A stretch of 64,000 bases of DNA. It comes from Azospirillum oleiclasticum. GTDB lineage: Bacteria; Pseudomonadota; Alphaproteobacteria; Azospirillales; Azospirillaceae. Positions 42,017 through 53,620 of the stretch are shown here, piece after piece. Under the pieces are notes generated by a model that was given only the letters and a program-made list of their open reading frames with translations, was not told where the DNA came from and ran no database searches. Each line of letters begins with the position of its first letter. Position 1 is the stretch's first letter. The position numbers and the translations under genes were made by a program. The stretch is from NCBI RefSeq assembly GCF_013423485.1, contig NZ_JABFFR010000040.1, forward strand, positions 1-64,000, written 5' to 3'.

Positions 42017-43689
42017 GGGATGGTCTCCGCCTGCGGCACGGCCGGAACAGCGTCCGGCGCGATCGCGTAATTGCCCTTGCCCGCCGCCTTGGCCGCGTAC
42101 ATGGCGGCGTCGGCGCGGTCGGTCAAGTCCTTCACCGTCTCGCCCCGGCCGGGGATGTGGACGGCGATGCCGATGGACAGGCCCAGCGGCTTCTCGGGGC
42201 TGGCCGACAGGTGGCCCAGCTCGCGGATGCCCGACAGCAGCCGGTTGGCCACCACGGTGGCGCCGTCCGCGTCGGTTCGGCCGACCCACAGCACGAACTC
42301 GTCACCGCCCAGCCGCCCCGGCAGGTCGCCCGGCCGCACGCCTGATGTCAGCAGCTTGCCGATGGCGCGCAGCACCTCGTCACCCGCCTGGTGGCCGTGC
42401 AGGTCATTGACCGCCTTGAAGTTGTCGAGATCGACGTAGAGCAGGGCCGATGGCCCGGTCTCCGGCCGGTCCAGCGCCTCCTCCAGCCGCTCGAAGAAGG
42501 TGCGGCGGTTGAACAGGGAGGTCAGCCCGTCCCGTTCCGACAGCCGGCGCAGCCGCTCCTGATAGGCGAGGTGGGCGTGCGCGATGCCCAGATGATCGGC
42601 GACGCCGGCCACGAGCTGCCGGTCCTCCTCGTCCCATCCATCCGAATCGGTGCCGCGCCACACCAGCACCGCACCGTTCACCGCCTGCCGGTATTCCGTG
42701 CGCGACGCCAGCACGCGGATCGTCTCCGTCTCGACCACCACGGGCAGGGGATCGGCGCCCGCCCGCTCCAGCACCGCGGGGATCAGCGCCTCCACCTCGT
42801 CGGCCCCGAAGCCGGCGGCCAGTTCCAGCCGGTCCCCGTCGCGGCGGTAGATGCGGCAGCCCTCCGCCCCCAGCGCGCGTGCGGTCTCCGCCGTCGCCTC
42901 GTCGAGCGCCTGGGCGGCGTCGAGCCGGTCGCGCAGGGTGTGGACGATGTGGGCCAGCAGCTTCTCGCGGTTGCGGACGCGGGCCAGCTCGGCCGAGCGC
43001 AGCACCTGCTCGGTCACCTCGCGGCAGACGCCGCGCGCACCCGCCCAGCCGCCGTCCGGGCCGTAGAGCGGCAGGGCGGAGGCGACGACGCAGGCCGGGG
43101 TGCCGTCCACCGTCTTCAGCCACAGCTCCGACTGGTCGACCGGGCGGCGGGTGTCGAAGGGAAGCGGCAGATCGTCCCATTCGTCGATCGCCAGATCGCG
43201 CGGGTCGCGACCGATCAGCGCATCGGCACTGTAGCCGAGCGCACCGCGCGGCGTGACGAAGACGAATCGGCCGTCCGGCCCGGTCTCCCACGCGAAGTCG
43301 CTGGATGCCTCGACCAGATCCTTGTAGCGCTGCCGCGACTCGGTGAGCGTCTGGCGGAGCTGGCGTTCGAGCGTGCTGTCGCGACCGAACAGCAGCACGC
43401 CGCCGTCGGCAAGCGGGGCGGCGGCCCATTCGACCACCATCATCCCGCGCGGCATGTCGATCGGCACCGACCGCAGCCCGGGCGCCGCGGGCGCCGATTC
43501 CAGCCATTCCGCGATCATCGGCAGCCAGCGCGAGTCGTGCTCCATCAACTCGCGGGCGGCGGCGTTGGTCTCGGCCAACCGCCGTTCGGCCGTGACGCGA
43601 AAGCAGGGTCCGGGATAGGCATCGACGACCGCCGCGGTGGCGGCGGCGATGTCGGGGGTTGCGGCAGGCGGCTGGATGGATGGCGTCAT
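42013..43689 (-). CDS. Diguanylate cyclase with PAS and GAF sensor regions
   Basis: A 558-residue soluble protein. Order: a short PAS-like segment (about 25-110), a PAS domain (about 115-225; YKDLVEASSDFAWETGPDGRF and RDPRDLAIDEWDDL), a GAF-like region (about 250-390; AQALDEATAETARALGAEGC) and a GGDEF domain (about 395-550). The GGDEF motif is intact (GGDEF in RLGGDEFVLWV) and an RxxD inhibitory site (RPGD) lies five residues before it, so the enzyme should make c-di-GMP and be feedback-inhibited. Start ATG 43689 follows no strong RBS. Coupled to DUF2336. Confidence 0.93.
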   Translation of the reverse strand: MTPSIQPPAATPDIAAATAAVVDAYPGPCFRVTAERRLAETNAAARELMEHDSRWLPMIAEWLESAPAAPGLRSVPIDMPRGMMVVEWAAAPLADGGVLLFGRDSTLERQLRQTLTESRQRYKDLVEASSDFAWETGPDGRFVFVTPRGALGYSADALIGRDPRDLAIDEWDDLPLPFDTRRPVDQSELWLKTVDGTPACVVASALPLYGPDGGWAGARGVCREVTEQVLRSAELARVRNREKLLAHIVHTLRDRLDAAQALDEATAETARALGAEGCRIYRRDGDRLELAAGFGADEVEALIPAVLERAGADPLPVVVETETIRVLASRTEYRQAVNGAVLVWRGTDSDGWDEEDRQLVAGVADHLGIAHAHLAYQERLRRLSERDGLTSLFNRRTFFERLEEALDRPETGPSALLYVDLDNFKAVNDLHGHQAGDEVLRAIGKLLTSGVRPGDLPGRLGGDEFVLWVGRTDADGATVVANRLLSGIRELGHLSASPEKPLGLSIGIAVHIPGRGETVKDLTDRADAAMYAAKAAGKGNYAIAPDAVPAVPQAETIP

Positions 43690-43803
43690 GGAACGGCGTT
43701 CAGGTGCGACCCCATCAACATACGTGAGCCGCGCCACCATTCAACCGACAGGTTGTGACAGTCTCCCTTGCCCGATGTCGCCGTCCGCCCCATTGTCAGG
43801 GGC

Positions 43804-44487
43804 ATGGCCATACCGCTCGATCAGGCCGAGGTCTGGATCTTCGACCTCGACAACACCCTCTACCCCGCGTCCTGCAACCTGTTCGCCCAGGTGGACCAGC
43901 GCATCGGCGACTTCATCGCCGACCGCTTCGGCATTCCCTTCGGCGAGGCGCGCGCCATGCAGAAGCGGTTCTTCCGCGAGCATGGCACGACGCTCCGCGG
44001 GCTGATGGTGGAGCACGACATCGACCCCGTGCCCTTCCTCGACTACGTCCACGACATCGACGCCACGCCGGTGGATCCCTCCCCCGCGCTCGACCGCGCG
44101 CTGGCGGCGTTGCCCGGCCGCAAGGTGATCTACACCAACGGATCGGTGGCGCACGCCGCCAACATCACCGCGCGGCTGGGCATCCGCGACCGGTTCGACG
44201 CGGTGTTCGACATCGTCGCCGCCGGCTATGTCCCCAAGCCGGACCCGCGCCCGTACCGGACGATGACGGAAAGCTTCGGCATCGACCCGTCGCGCGCGGT
44301 GATGGTCGAGGACATCGCCCGCAACCTCACCCCCGCCCACGCCATGGGCATGACCACCGTCTGGGTGGTCAGCGAGGCCGACTGGGCGCGCCCCGACCTG
44401 GGCGGCGTCGGCACCGGCGACCACATCGACCACGCCGTGCCGGATCTGGTGGCGTGGCTGGCCGAGGTGGCCGGCACGGCCGAGTGA
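43804..44487 (+). CDS. HAD-family pyrimidine 5'-nucleotidase-like phosphatase
   Basis: A 227-residue HAD hydrolase. Motif I FDLDNTLYP, motif II YTNGS, motif III lysine in YVPKPDPRPYRTM, and motif IV VMVEDIARNL are all present. The long cap insertion and LYPASCNLFAQVDQRIGDFI match the SDT1/Phm8-like group that dephosphorylates pyrimidine nucleotides. Cytoplasmic. An in-frame start at 43768 would add 12 residues; ATG 43804 gives the usual N-terminus. Confidence 0.9.
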   Translation: MAIPLDQAEVWIFDLDNTLYPASCNLFAQVDQRIGDFIADRFGIPFGEARAMQKRFFREHGTTLRGLMVEHDIDPVPFLDYVHDIDATPVDPSPALDRALAALPGRKVIYTNGSVAHAANITARLGIRDRFDAVFDIVAAGYVPKPDPRPYRTMTESFGIDPSRAVMVEDIARNLTPAHAMGMTTVWVVSEADWARPDLGGVGTGDHIDHAVPDLVAWLAEVAGTAE

Positions 44488-44490
44488 GGT

Positions 44491-44513
44491 CGCCGGGCCG
44501 CTTGGACCCGGCG
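44491..44513. terminator. Hairpin between convergent HAD and PLC-like genes
   Basis: CGCCGGG (44491-44497) and CCCGGCG (44507-44513) pair over a 9-base loop in the 36-bp gap between two convergent stop codons. It could end transcription from both sides; no T-run on either strand. Confidence 0.45.
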
Positions 44514-44523
44514 CCATCCGATC

Positions 44524-45825
44524 CTATTCGTTGTCCTGGATGATGCAGGTGCACAGCCAGGGGGTCAGGAAATCGATGAAGACGATGTTCGGCTTCGGCG
44601 ATTGCGTGCGCCACTGGCTCGTGCGTTGCGGGAGCCAGGGGTTGCAGATCGTGGAGAGCACCCGCACATCGACCAGCCCCGCCGCACCCGTCAGCGTCCA
44701 GGACAGCAGGAACAGGTAGTCCTTGCCATAGCCGCCATACATCGTCAGCAGGCCGAGCTGGTTGTCCTGCATGACCACGAACTCGTCCGAGTCCGCGTAG
44801 TGGTCGAACACCTGCAGGCCGCTGGCCGCCGGATCCAGGATGGGGGTGCCGTCCGGCAAGGCCGGCGGATTCGGCACGTCCATGTAGCGGAACACGCCAT
44901 TCGCGTTGTTCCAATAGCCCGCGAACTCCGCGTCGAAGGTCGCCACCACCCGGCCGGCGAGCGCCGACAGGGGCTGGTCCTGAAGCACCAGGGTCAGGTC
45001 GGTGGATGTGAACATCCACGATCCCAGCCCGTTCTCGACCGCGGCGACGATCGCGCCGACCGCCTCCGGGCTGTAGGTGTGGGAAAATTTGAGGAACACC
45101 GCCTCGGCCGCCGCCGCCGGCAGCTCCATGAAGCTGCGGATCTGCCCCAGCACCTCGTCCAGCGTCGGGCCGACACCGCCCTGCGCCGCCGTGTTGTCGC
45201 CGCTGTAATGGGCCAGCCGCAGCAGGCCGCCGGCGTCGTAAATGCGGAAATCGAAGTAGCGCGAGCCGGCCTTGAGCTGGTCGTACACCGGCAGCGCCTG
45301 GGTCTGCACCCATTCATCCGCAGCGAACAGCGTGGAATAGCCCAGCTCGTACATGCCGGCGTCGTGGCTGCCCGGCATGGTCAGGCCGTTGACCAGCACG
45401 TCGGGTTTGCGGGACAGCAGCTCGCCCATCCAGCCGCTGTGGTCGGGCACCGCCCAGCTCTGCACGTAGAAGGCGTTCGTGTAGCCGCCGGAGGTCTGGT
45501 AGACCTGCAGCCGGTCGGCGGCCGCGCCGGTGGCGGGGATGTTGCGGTCGAGCTTGGTGTAGGCGTCCCGCTGGTCGGCCTGGAAGAACAGGATCGAGCC
45601 GTCGCTGAAGGTCAAGGTCATGGTGAAGGGGTGCGTGCTGGCGTGGGTGTTCACCTCCTCCCGCTCGCACCGCGAGTTGTTGTTCGGTATTTGGGCACCC
45701 TGGAAATTCAGGTCCGGCCGGCAGTCCCCGTCCCAGTCGTAGTTGTCGATCCCCGAGACGACGGTATTGATGATGTCCATCCCGGATAGATTGACCACGC
45801 ACAAGGTCGTTTGCTGACTTGCCAT
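44524..45825 (-). CDS. PLC-like phosphodiesterase with extra N-terminal beta domain
   Basis: A 433-residue protein. From about 145 on it is a PI-PLC X-type TIM barrel: LTMPGSHDAGMYELG carries the first catalytic His154, LKAGSRYFDFRIYD follows, and the second His is in LRLAHYSGDN (about 206). The first 140 residues form a separate beta-rich domain with an acidic loop (DNYDWDGDCRPD), which looks like a calcium-binding sequence, and two cysteines. No signal peptide. Substrate could be a phosphoinositide or glycerophosphodiester. GC and codon use look lower than neighbours. GGAAGGG before ATG 45825. Confidence 0.82.
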   Translation of the reverse strand: MASQQTTLCVVNLSGMDIINTVVSGIDNYDWDGDCRPDLNFQGAQIPNNNSRCEREEVNTHASTHPFTMTLTFSDGSILFFQADQRDAYTKLDRNIPATGAAADRLQVYQTSGGYTNAFYVQSWAVPDHSGWMGELLSRKPDVLVNGLTMPGSHDAGMYELGYSTLFAADEWVQTQALPVYDQLKAGSRYFDFRIYDAGGLLRLAHYSGDNTAAQGGVGPTLDEVLGQIRSFMELPAAAAEAVFLKFSHTYSPEAVGAIVAAVENGLGSWMFTSTDLTLVLQDQPLSALAGRVVATFDAEFAGYWNNANGVFRYMDVPNPPALPDGTPILDPAASGLQVFDHYADSDEFVVMQDNQLGLLTMYGGYGKDYLFLLSWTLTGAAGLVDVRVLSTICNPWLPQRTSQWRTQSPKPNIVFIDFLTPWLCTCIIQDNE

Positions 45826-46049
45826 ACCCTTCCCCTCCCCGCCTATGGCGATACGAACCGCCGCATTTCGCACGCATTGATGCGCGCTTGGAAGGAACTA
45901 TGGACGAATAATTGCATGGAAACGAACAGAATCTCCGACACTGCGCCGGCACCGCCAGCCCCCCGAGCGCCCGCGGCACCGCGGTTGACAAGCCCCCCTC
46001 CGTCGGCCCAATTAGGCGTCCCATCCAACGATCGCGCCATTGGACCGCC

Positions 46050-46895
46050 ATGAGCCACGCCGCCCTCGAAGCCGCCATCAACGACGCGTGGGAAGCCCGC
46101 GCCACCCTGGACACCGGCACCACCGGCGCCGTCCGCGAGGCCGTGGAGCAGGCGCTGGCCGGGCTCGACGCCGGGACCTTCCGCGTGGCCGAGCCGGCGG
46201 CCGGCGGCGGCTGGACCGTCAACCAGTGGCTGAAGAAGGCGGTGCTGCTGTCCTTCCGCCTGAACGGCAACGTCACCATCCCCGGCGGCCCCGGTGAATC
46301 CCCCTGGTACGACAAGGTGTCGCCCAAGTTCGCGGGTTGGACCGACGAGACGTTCCAGGCCGCCGGCTTCCGCGCGGTTCCGGGCAGCATCGTGCGCCGC
46401 GGCGCCTTCGTCGCGCCCAACGTCATCCTGATGCCCAGCTTCGTGAACATCGGCGCCTATGTCGACAGCGGCACCATGGTGGACACCTGGGTCACCGTCG
46501 GCTCCTGCGCGCAGATCGGCAGGAATGTCCACCTGTCCGGCGGCGTCGGCATCGGCGGCGTGCTGGAGCCGTTGCAGGCCAACCCCGTGGTGATCGAGGA
46601 CGACTGCTTCATCGGCGCCCGTTCCGAGGTGGTCGAAGGCGTGATCGTCGAGCGCGGGGCGGTGCTGTCCATGGGCGTCTTCATCGGCGCCTCCACCAAG
46701 ATCATCGACCGCAACACCGGCGAGGTGTTCGTGGGCCGCGTGCCGGCCTATTCGGTGGTGGTGCCCGGCACCATCCCGGGCAAGCCGCTGCCCGATGGCA
46801 GCCCCGGCCCCGGCCTCTACTGCGCCGTCATCGTCAAGCGGGTGGACGAGCAGACGCGGGCCAAGACCTCGATCAACGACCTGCTGCGGGACTGA
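46050..46895 (+). CDS. dapD: Tetrahydrodipicolinate N-succinyltransferase
   Basis: A 281-residue enzyme of lysine/meso-diaminopimelate synthesis, transferring succinyl from succinyl-CoA. The N-terminal helical domain (ALEAAINDAWEARATL, WTVNQWLKKAVLLSFRLNGN) precedes a left-handed beta-helix of hexapeptide repeats (GAFVAPNVILMPSFVNIGAYV, GRNVHLSGGVGIGGVLEPLQ, IGARSEVVEGVIVERGAVL). Length is standard. ATG 46050 has a weak RBS. dapE follows after 5 bp, forming one unit. Confidence 0.97.
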   Translation: MSHAALEAAINDAWEARATLDTGTTGAVREAVEQALAGLDAGTFRVAEPAAGGGWTVNQWLKKAVLLSFRLNGNVTIPGGPGESPWYDKVSPKFAGWTDETFQAAGFRAVPGSIVRRGAFVAPNVILMPSFVNIGAYVDSGTMVDTWVTVGSCAQIGRNVHLSGGVGIGGVLEPLQANPVVIEDDCFIGARSEVVEGVIVERGAVLSMGVFIGASTKIIDRNTGEVFVGRVPAYSVVVPGTIPGKPLPDGSPGPGLYCAVIVKRVDEQTRAKTSINDLLRD

Positions 46896-46900
46896 CAGCC

Positions 46901-48088
46901 ATGGGCGGAGCCAGCACCGGCGGTCTGGCCGCCACCGATCCCGTCGCCATAGCGCGGGCGCTGATCCGCTGCCCCAGCGTGACCCCGGCGGACGCCGGGG
47001 CGCTGGGCGTGCTGGAATCGGTGCTGGCTCCGCTCGGCTTCACCTGCCACCGTCTGCGCTTCGAGGAGCCGGGCACCGCCCCGGTGGAGAACCTCTACGC
47101 CCGGCTGGGCGACCGCGGCCCCAACTTCTGCTTCGCCGGCCACACCGACGTGGTGCCGGTGGGCGATCCGCGCGGCTGGACCGTCGATCCCTTCGGCGGG
47201 GAGATCCACAACGGTCATCTGTTCGGCCGCGGTGCGGTGGACATGAAGGGCGCCATCGCCGCCTTCGTGGCCGCCGTCGCCCGCCGCATCGCGGAGAAGG
47301 GCACCTCCGACGGCTCCATCAGCCTGCTCATCACCGGCGACGAGGAGGGTCCCTCCGTCAACGGCACCTGCAAGGTGCTGGACTGGCTGACGGCGCGCGG
47401 CGAAACGCTCGACGCCTGCGTGGTGGGGGAGCCGACCAACCCCAAGGCGCTCGGCGACATGATCAAGATCGGCCGGCGCGGCAGCCTGAACGGCCGGCTG
47501 ACGGTTCGGGGCGTTCAGGGCCACGCCGCCTACCCCCATCTGGCCGACAACCCGTTGCCGAAGCTGGTCCGCATGCTGGCCGCCATCACCGCGGAGCCGC
47601 TGGACGAGGGCACGGCGCATTTCCAGCCCTCCACCCTGGCGCTCACCACCATCGACGTGGGCAACCCCGCCACCAACGTGATCCCGGCGGAGGGGAAGGC
47701 CGTCTTCAACATCCGCTTCAACGACGCCCACACGCCCGCCAGTATCGAATCCTGGCTGCGCGCCCGCTTCGACCCGGTCGGCGGCGACTACGAGCTGGCG
47801 GTCGACGTCCGCGGCGTGTCCTTCCTGACCCCGCCCGGCGCGCTGACGGAGAGCGTGGCGGCGGCGGTCGAACGGGTGACCGGGCGGCGGCCGGAGTTCT
47901 CCACCACCGGCGGCACCTCCGACGCCCGCTTCATCAAGGACCATTGCCCGGTGGTGGAGTTCGGGCTGGTCGGACAGACCATGCACAAGGTGGACGAGCG
48001 GGTGGCCCTGGACGACCTCGCCCGCCTGACCGACATCTATGGCGCGATCCTCGACGCCCAAATCGGCGCGCCGCGGACGGTGGCCTGA
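46901..48088 (+). CDS. dapE: Succinyl-diaminopimelate desuccinylase
   Basis: A 395-residue M20 zinc peptidase-family enzyme acting two steps after DapD. Zinc and catalytic residues: CFAGHTDVVPVGDPRGW (His, Asp), GRGAVDMKGAIAAF (Asp), ITGDEEGPSVNGT (Glu-Glu), GEPTNPKALGDMIKIGRRGS, and the dimerisation-domain RGVQGHAAYPHLADNPL. Near the C-terminus, STTGGTSDARFIKDHCPVVEFG and MHKVDERV are signature. It is a close partner of dapD in one transcript; the next gene follows after 15 bp. Confidence 0.97.
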   Translation: MGGASTGGLAATDPVAIARALIRCPSVTPADAGALGVLESVLAPLGFTCHRLRFEEPGTAPVENLYARLGDRGPNFCFAGHTDVVPVGDPRGWTVDPFGGEIHNGHLFGRGAVDMKGAIAAFVAAVARRIAEKGTSDGSISLLITGDEEGPSVNGTCKVLDWLTARGETLDACVVGEPTNPKALGDMIKIGRRGSLNGRLTVRGVQGHAAYPHLADNPLPKLVRMLAAITAEPLDEGTAHFQPSTLALTTIDVGNPATNVIPAEGKAVFNIRFNDAHTPASIESWLRARFDPVGGDYELAVDVRGVSFLTPPGALTESVAAAVERVTGRRPEFSTTGGTSDARFIKDHCPVVEFGLVGQTMHKVDERVALDDLARLTDIYGAILDAQIGAPRTVA

Positions 48089-48103
48089 CCCGATCGGAAC
48101 ATC

Positions 48104-48676
48104 ATGACCCTGACCGCCGCCGACGTCGTCCGCTCCGTGTTCGGCGTGTACCGTCTGGCCCGCTTCGACCCGTCCGGCATTGGCTATCTCGACCGCACGC
48201 CGGAAGGGGCGCTGAAGTCCTTCTACGCCGCGGTGATCGTGCTGCCGGCCTACGCGCTGCTGCTGGTCATCCGGCTGTGGGACCAGATGCAGGGCGTGCC
48301 GATGTCCAGCGCGATGGTGGTGGAGGGCATCGCCTATGTGGTGAGCTGGACCGCCTTCCCGGTGATGATGCACCAGATCCTGGGCTCGATCGGCCGCGGC
48401 GAGCGCTTCATCGATTTCCTGTGCGCCTACAACTGGTCGTCGGTGGTGCAGATGGGCGTCTATCTGCCGGCCGTGATCCTGGCGGAGACCGGGCTGCTGC
48501 CGGAGACGCTGGGCCAGGGGCTGGTGTTCGGCGTGATGATGGCGATGCTGACCTACCAGTGGTTCATCCTGCGCACGACCATCGGCGTCAGCGGTCTGGC
48601 CGCGGCCGGCTTCGTCATGCTGGACCTGTTCACCTCGGCGATCATCACCGACTTCGCGGACGGCATCCTTTTGTGA
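48104..48676 (+). CDS. Unassigned multi-pass membrane protein
   Basis: A 190-residue protein with about five hydrophobic segments: FYAAVIVLPAYALLLVIRL, AMVVEGIAYVVSWTAFPVMM, VVQMGVYLPAVILAETGLL, GLVFGVMMAMLTYQWFIL and GFVMLDLFTSAIITDFA. The N-terminal VVRSVFGVYRLARFDPSGIGYLDRT is soluble. The general look is like Yip1-type small membrane proteins, but I cannot name a family. Directly behind dapE, so it may be co-transcribed. No functional residues stand out. Confidence 0.75.
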   Translation: MTLTAADVVRSVFGVYRLARFDPSGIGYLDRTPEGALKSFYAAVIVLPAYALLLVIRLWDQMQGVPMSSAMVVEGIAYVVSWTAFPVMMHQILGSIGRGERFIDFLCAYNWSSVVQMGVYLPAVILAETGLLPETLGQGLVFGVMMAMLTYQWFILRTTIGVSGLAAAGFVMLDLFTSAIITDFADGILL

Positions 48677-48796
48677 TGCCCCAGGGATTCCCGAAGGGAT
48701 TTATGGCAGCGCATACCCCCTGCCCGTCGGGGCATGACAGTATCGCTTCCCCCCGGCGGTCCCCGCCTCTATAAAGTGCCCTCGCACCACAGACCG

Positions 48797-48832
48797 GCCC
48801 CCTCTCCCCCCACACGGCGGGAGGGGGCTTTT
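48797..48832 (+). terminator. Terminator/attenuator-like hairpin in the carB leader
   Basis: GCCCCCTC-T-CCC pairs with GGGAGGGGGC (48797-48828, one bulge) and is followed directly by TTTT. It lies about 30 bases before the carB start, so it either ends the dapD-dapE transcript or acts as an attenuator of carB. It also resembles the C-run/G-run repeats in the TRAP operon. Confidence 0.6.
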
Positions 48833-48861
48833 GCTGCCCGAACGTCGAAGAGCGAACCGCC

Positions 48862-52106
<3,245 letters not shown>

Positions 52107-52107
<1 letters not shown>

Positions 52108-52154
52108 GGAAGGTTGACGGCGCGGCGGCACGTCCACCGCGCCGAAACTTTCCC
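52107..52154 (+). promoter_or_regulatory. Two-part hairpin across the carB stop and greA leader
   Basis: An outer 9-bp stem (52107-52115 with 52146-52154, one G-T pair) surrounds an inner 7-bp stem (GGCGCGG 52119-52125 with CCGCGCC 52137-52143). The structure begins at the last base of the carB stop codon and ends 32 bases before greA. No T-run: more an RNA-processing or leader element than a terminator. Confidence 0.5.
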
Positions 52155-52186
52155 TGGAATGCGTTGGCACGTGATGGACGGAACCG

Positions 52187-52660
52187 ATGGAAAAAGTCCC
52201 GATGACTGCGGCCGGCTTCAACCGCCTGCAGGAGGAATTGAAGCTTCTGAAGACCATTGAGCGGCCAGCCGTCATCAAGGCGATCGCGGAGGCGCGCGAG
52301 CACGGCGACCTGTCCGAAAACGCCGAGTATCATGCGGCGCGCGAGCGTCAGAGCTTCATCGAAGGGCGCGTCCTGGAACTGGAGGACAAGATCAGCCGCG
52401 CCGAGGTCATCGATCCCGCCAAGATGTCCGGCAACACCGTCAAGTTCGGCGCCACCGTCACGCTGGCCGACCAGGACACGGACGAGGAGACGACCTACCA
52501 GATCGTCGGGCAGGACGAGAGCGACATCAAGAACGGCATGCTGTCCATCCAGGCCCCGCTTGCCCGCGCGCTGATCGGCAAGGCCGTCGGCGACAGCGTG
52601 GAGGTGTCGACCCCCGGCGGCTCCAAGCTGTACGAGATCATCACGGTGGCGTTCCGCTGA
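52187..52660 (+). CDS. greA: Transcription elongation factor GreA
   Basis: A 157-residue factor that rescues backtracked RNA polymerase by stimulating transcript cleavage. It has an N-terminal coiled coil (AGFNRLQEELKLLKTIERPA) with the acidic tip motif HGDLSENAEYHAARERQ, and a C-terminal FKBP-like globular domain (ATVTLADQDTDEETTYQIVG to SPLARALIGKAVGD-like). The N-terminus MEKVPMTAAGF is the common alphaproteobacterial form, so ATG 52187 is kept over ATG 52202. It sits 79 bp after carB. Confidence 0.98.
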   Translation: MEKVPMTAAGFNRLQEELKLLKTIERPAVIKAIAEAREHGDLSENAEYHAARERQSFIEGRVLELEDKISRAEVIDPAKMSGNTVKFGATVTLADQDTDEETTYQIVGQDESDIKNGMLSIQAPLARALIGKAVGDSVEVSTPGGSKLYEIITVAFR

Positions 52661-52701
52661 CGTCCGGCGGAACCCCCGTTCCCCGTCCCCAACCCCGTCC
52701 G

Positions 52702-53616
52702 ATGCCCGAACCCGCCAACCCGCCCGCGGTGACCACTGCCGGGACTGCGATCGTCACCGCGGCGGACCGGGCCATCTTCCCCCTGCTGGTCGGGCTGCTG
52801 CGATCGCTGGCCGGTCTAGACCGCGGTCGCTTCGCGGTCTGCCTGATCGATCTGGGCCTGACGCCCGAGCAACGGGCCTACGTCGCCCCGCACTGCGCGC
52901 GGATCGAGCCGATCGACGAGGCGCGGATCGTCCATCCCGCTCCCGACCTGATCGAGCGCATCGCCCCGCGCGTCCCCTTCTGGCGGGCGCTGACCGCGCG
53001 TCCCTTCGTGCCGGAATATTTCCCCGGTTTCCGCCGCTACATCGGCGTCGACGCCGACACCTGGTTCCAGCGGCTGGACGTGCTGGACTTCATGGACCAG
53101 GAAATGGCGCGAGGCCGGCTGGTCATCGCGCCGGAGATGGACGTCGCCTACAAGACCTTCCACGCCGCCGACGCGCACGAGGATTTCGTCAAGGACAAGA
53201 CGACCCTGACCCGCGGCTTCTTCGGCGACGACATGGCGGCGATGACCGGGGCCATGCCCTACTACAACATCGGCCTGTACGGCCTGCCGGCCGACGCCCC
53301 GCACTGGGCGATGTTCAAGCATTACCTGACCGAGGTGACCAAGACCCGCTTCCACTTCCTGTGCGAGTCGGTGACCTTCAACATCGTGATGCTGCAACTC
53401 CGCAACTTCACGGCACTGCCCGCCGCCTGCAACTGGATGTGCACGCTGGCATCCCCCGTGAAAGGCGCCGACGGCCTCTGGCACTCCCCCGCCTGGCCGT
53501 TCCCGGTGATCGAGATGCTGCACCTGACCGGCGCGTCCAAGATGGAACGCTATGTCCCGGCCGGGCTGCTGTATGGGGGTGGGGCGTATCTGGAGGAGAT
53601 CGCGGGGTTGCTGTAG
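52702..53616 (+). CDS. GT-A-fold glycosyltransferase-like protein
   Basis: A 304-residue protein. The N-terminal AIVTAADRAIFPLLVGLLRSLAGL matches the first strand and helix of nucleotide-sugar transferases, and RRYIGVDADTWFQRLDVLDF carries a DxD-type metal motif (VDAD). GAMPYYNIGLYGLPADAPHW is also GT8-like. A histidine-containing C-terminus follows (SPAWPFPVIEMLHLTGASK). It is a probable retaining glycosyltransferase acting on a polysaccharide or glycoprotein, but I cannot assign the sugar. It follows greA by 41 bp. The downstream convergent gene is 4 bp away. Confidence 0.75.
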   Translation: MPEPANPPAVTTAGTAIVTAADRAIFPLLVGLLRSLAGLDRGRFAVCLIDLGLTPEQRAYVAPHCARIEPIDEARIVHPAPDLIERIAPRVPFWRALTARPFVPEYFPGFRRYIGVDADTWFQRLDVLDFMDQEMARGRLVIAPEMDVAYKTFHAADAHEDFVKDKTTLTRGFFGDDMAAMTGAMPYYNIGLYGLPADAPHWAMFKHYLTEVTKTRFHFLCESVTFNIVMLQLRNFTALPAACNWMCTLASPVKGADGLWHSPAWPFPVIEMLHLTGASKMERYVPAGLLYGGGAYLEEIAGLL

Positions 53617-53620
53617 GCGA

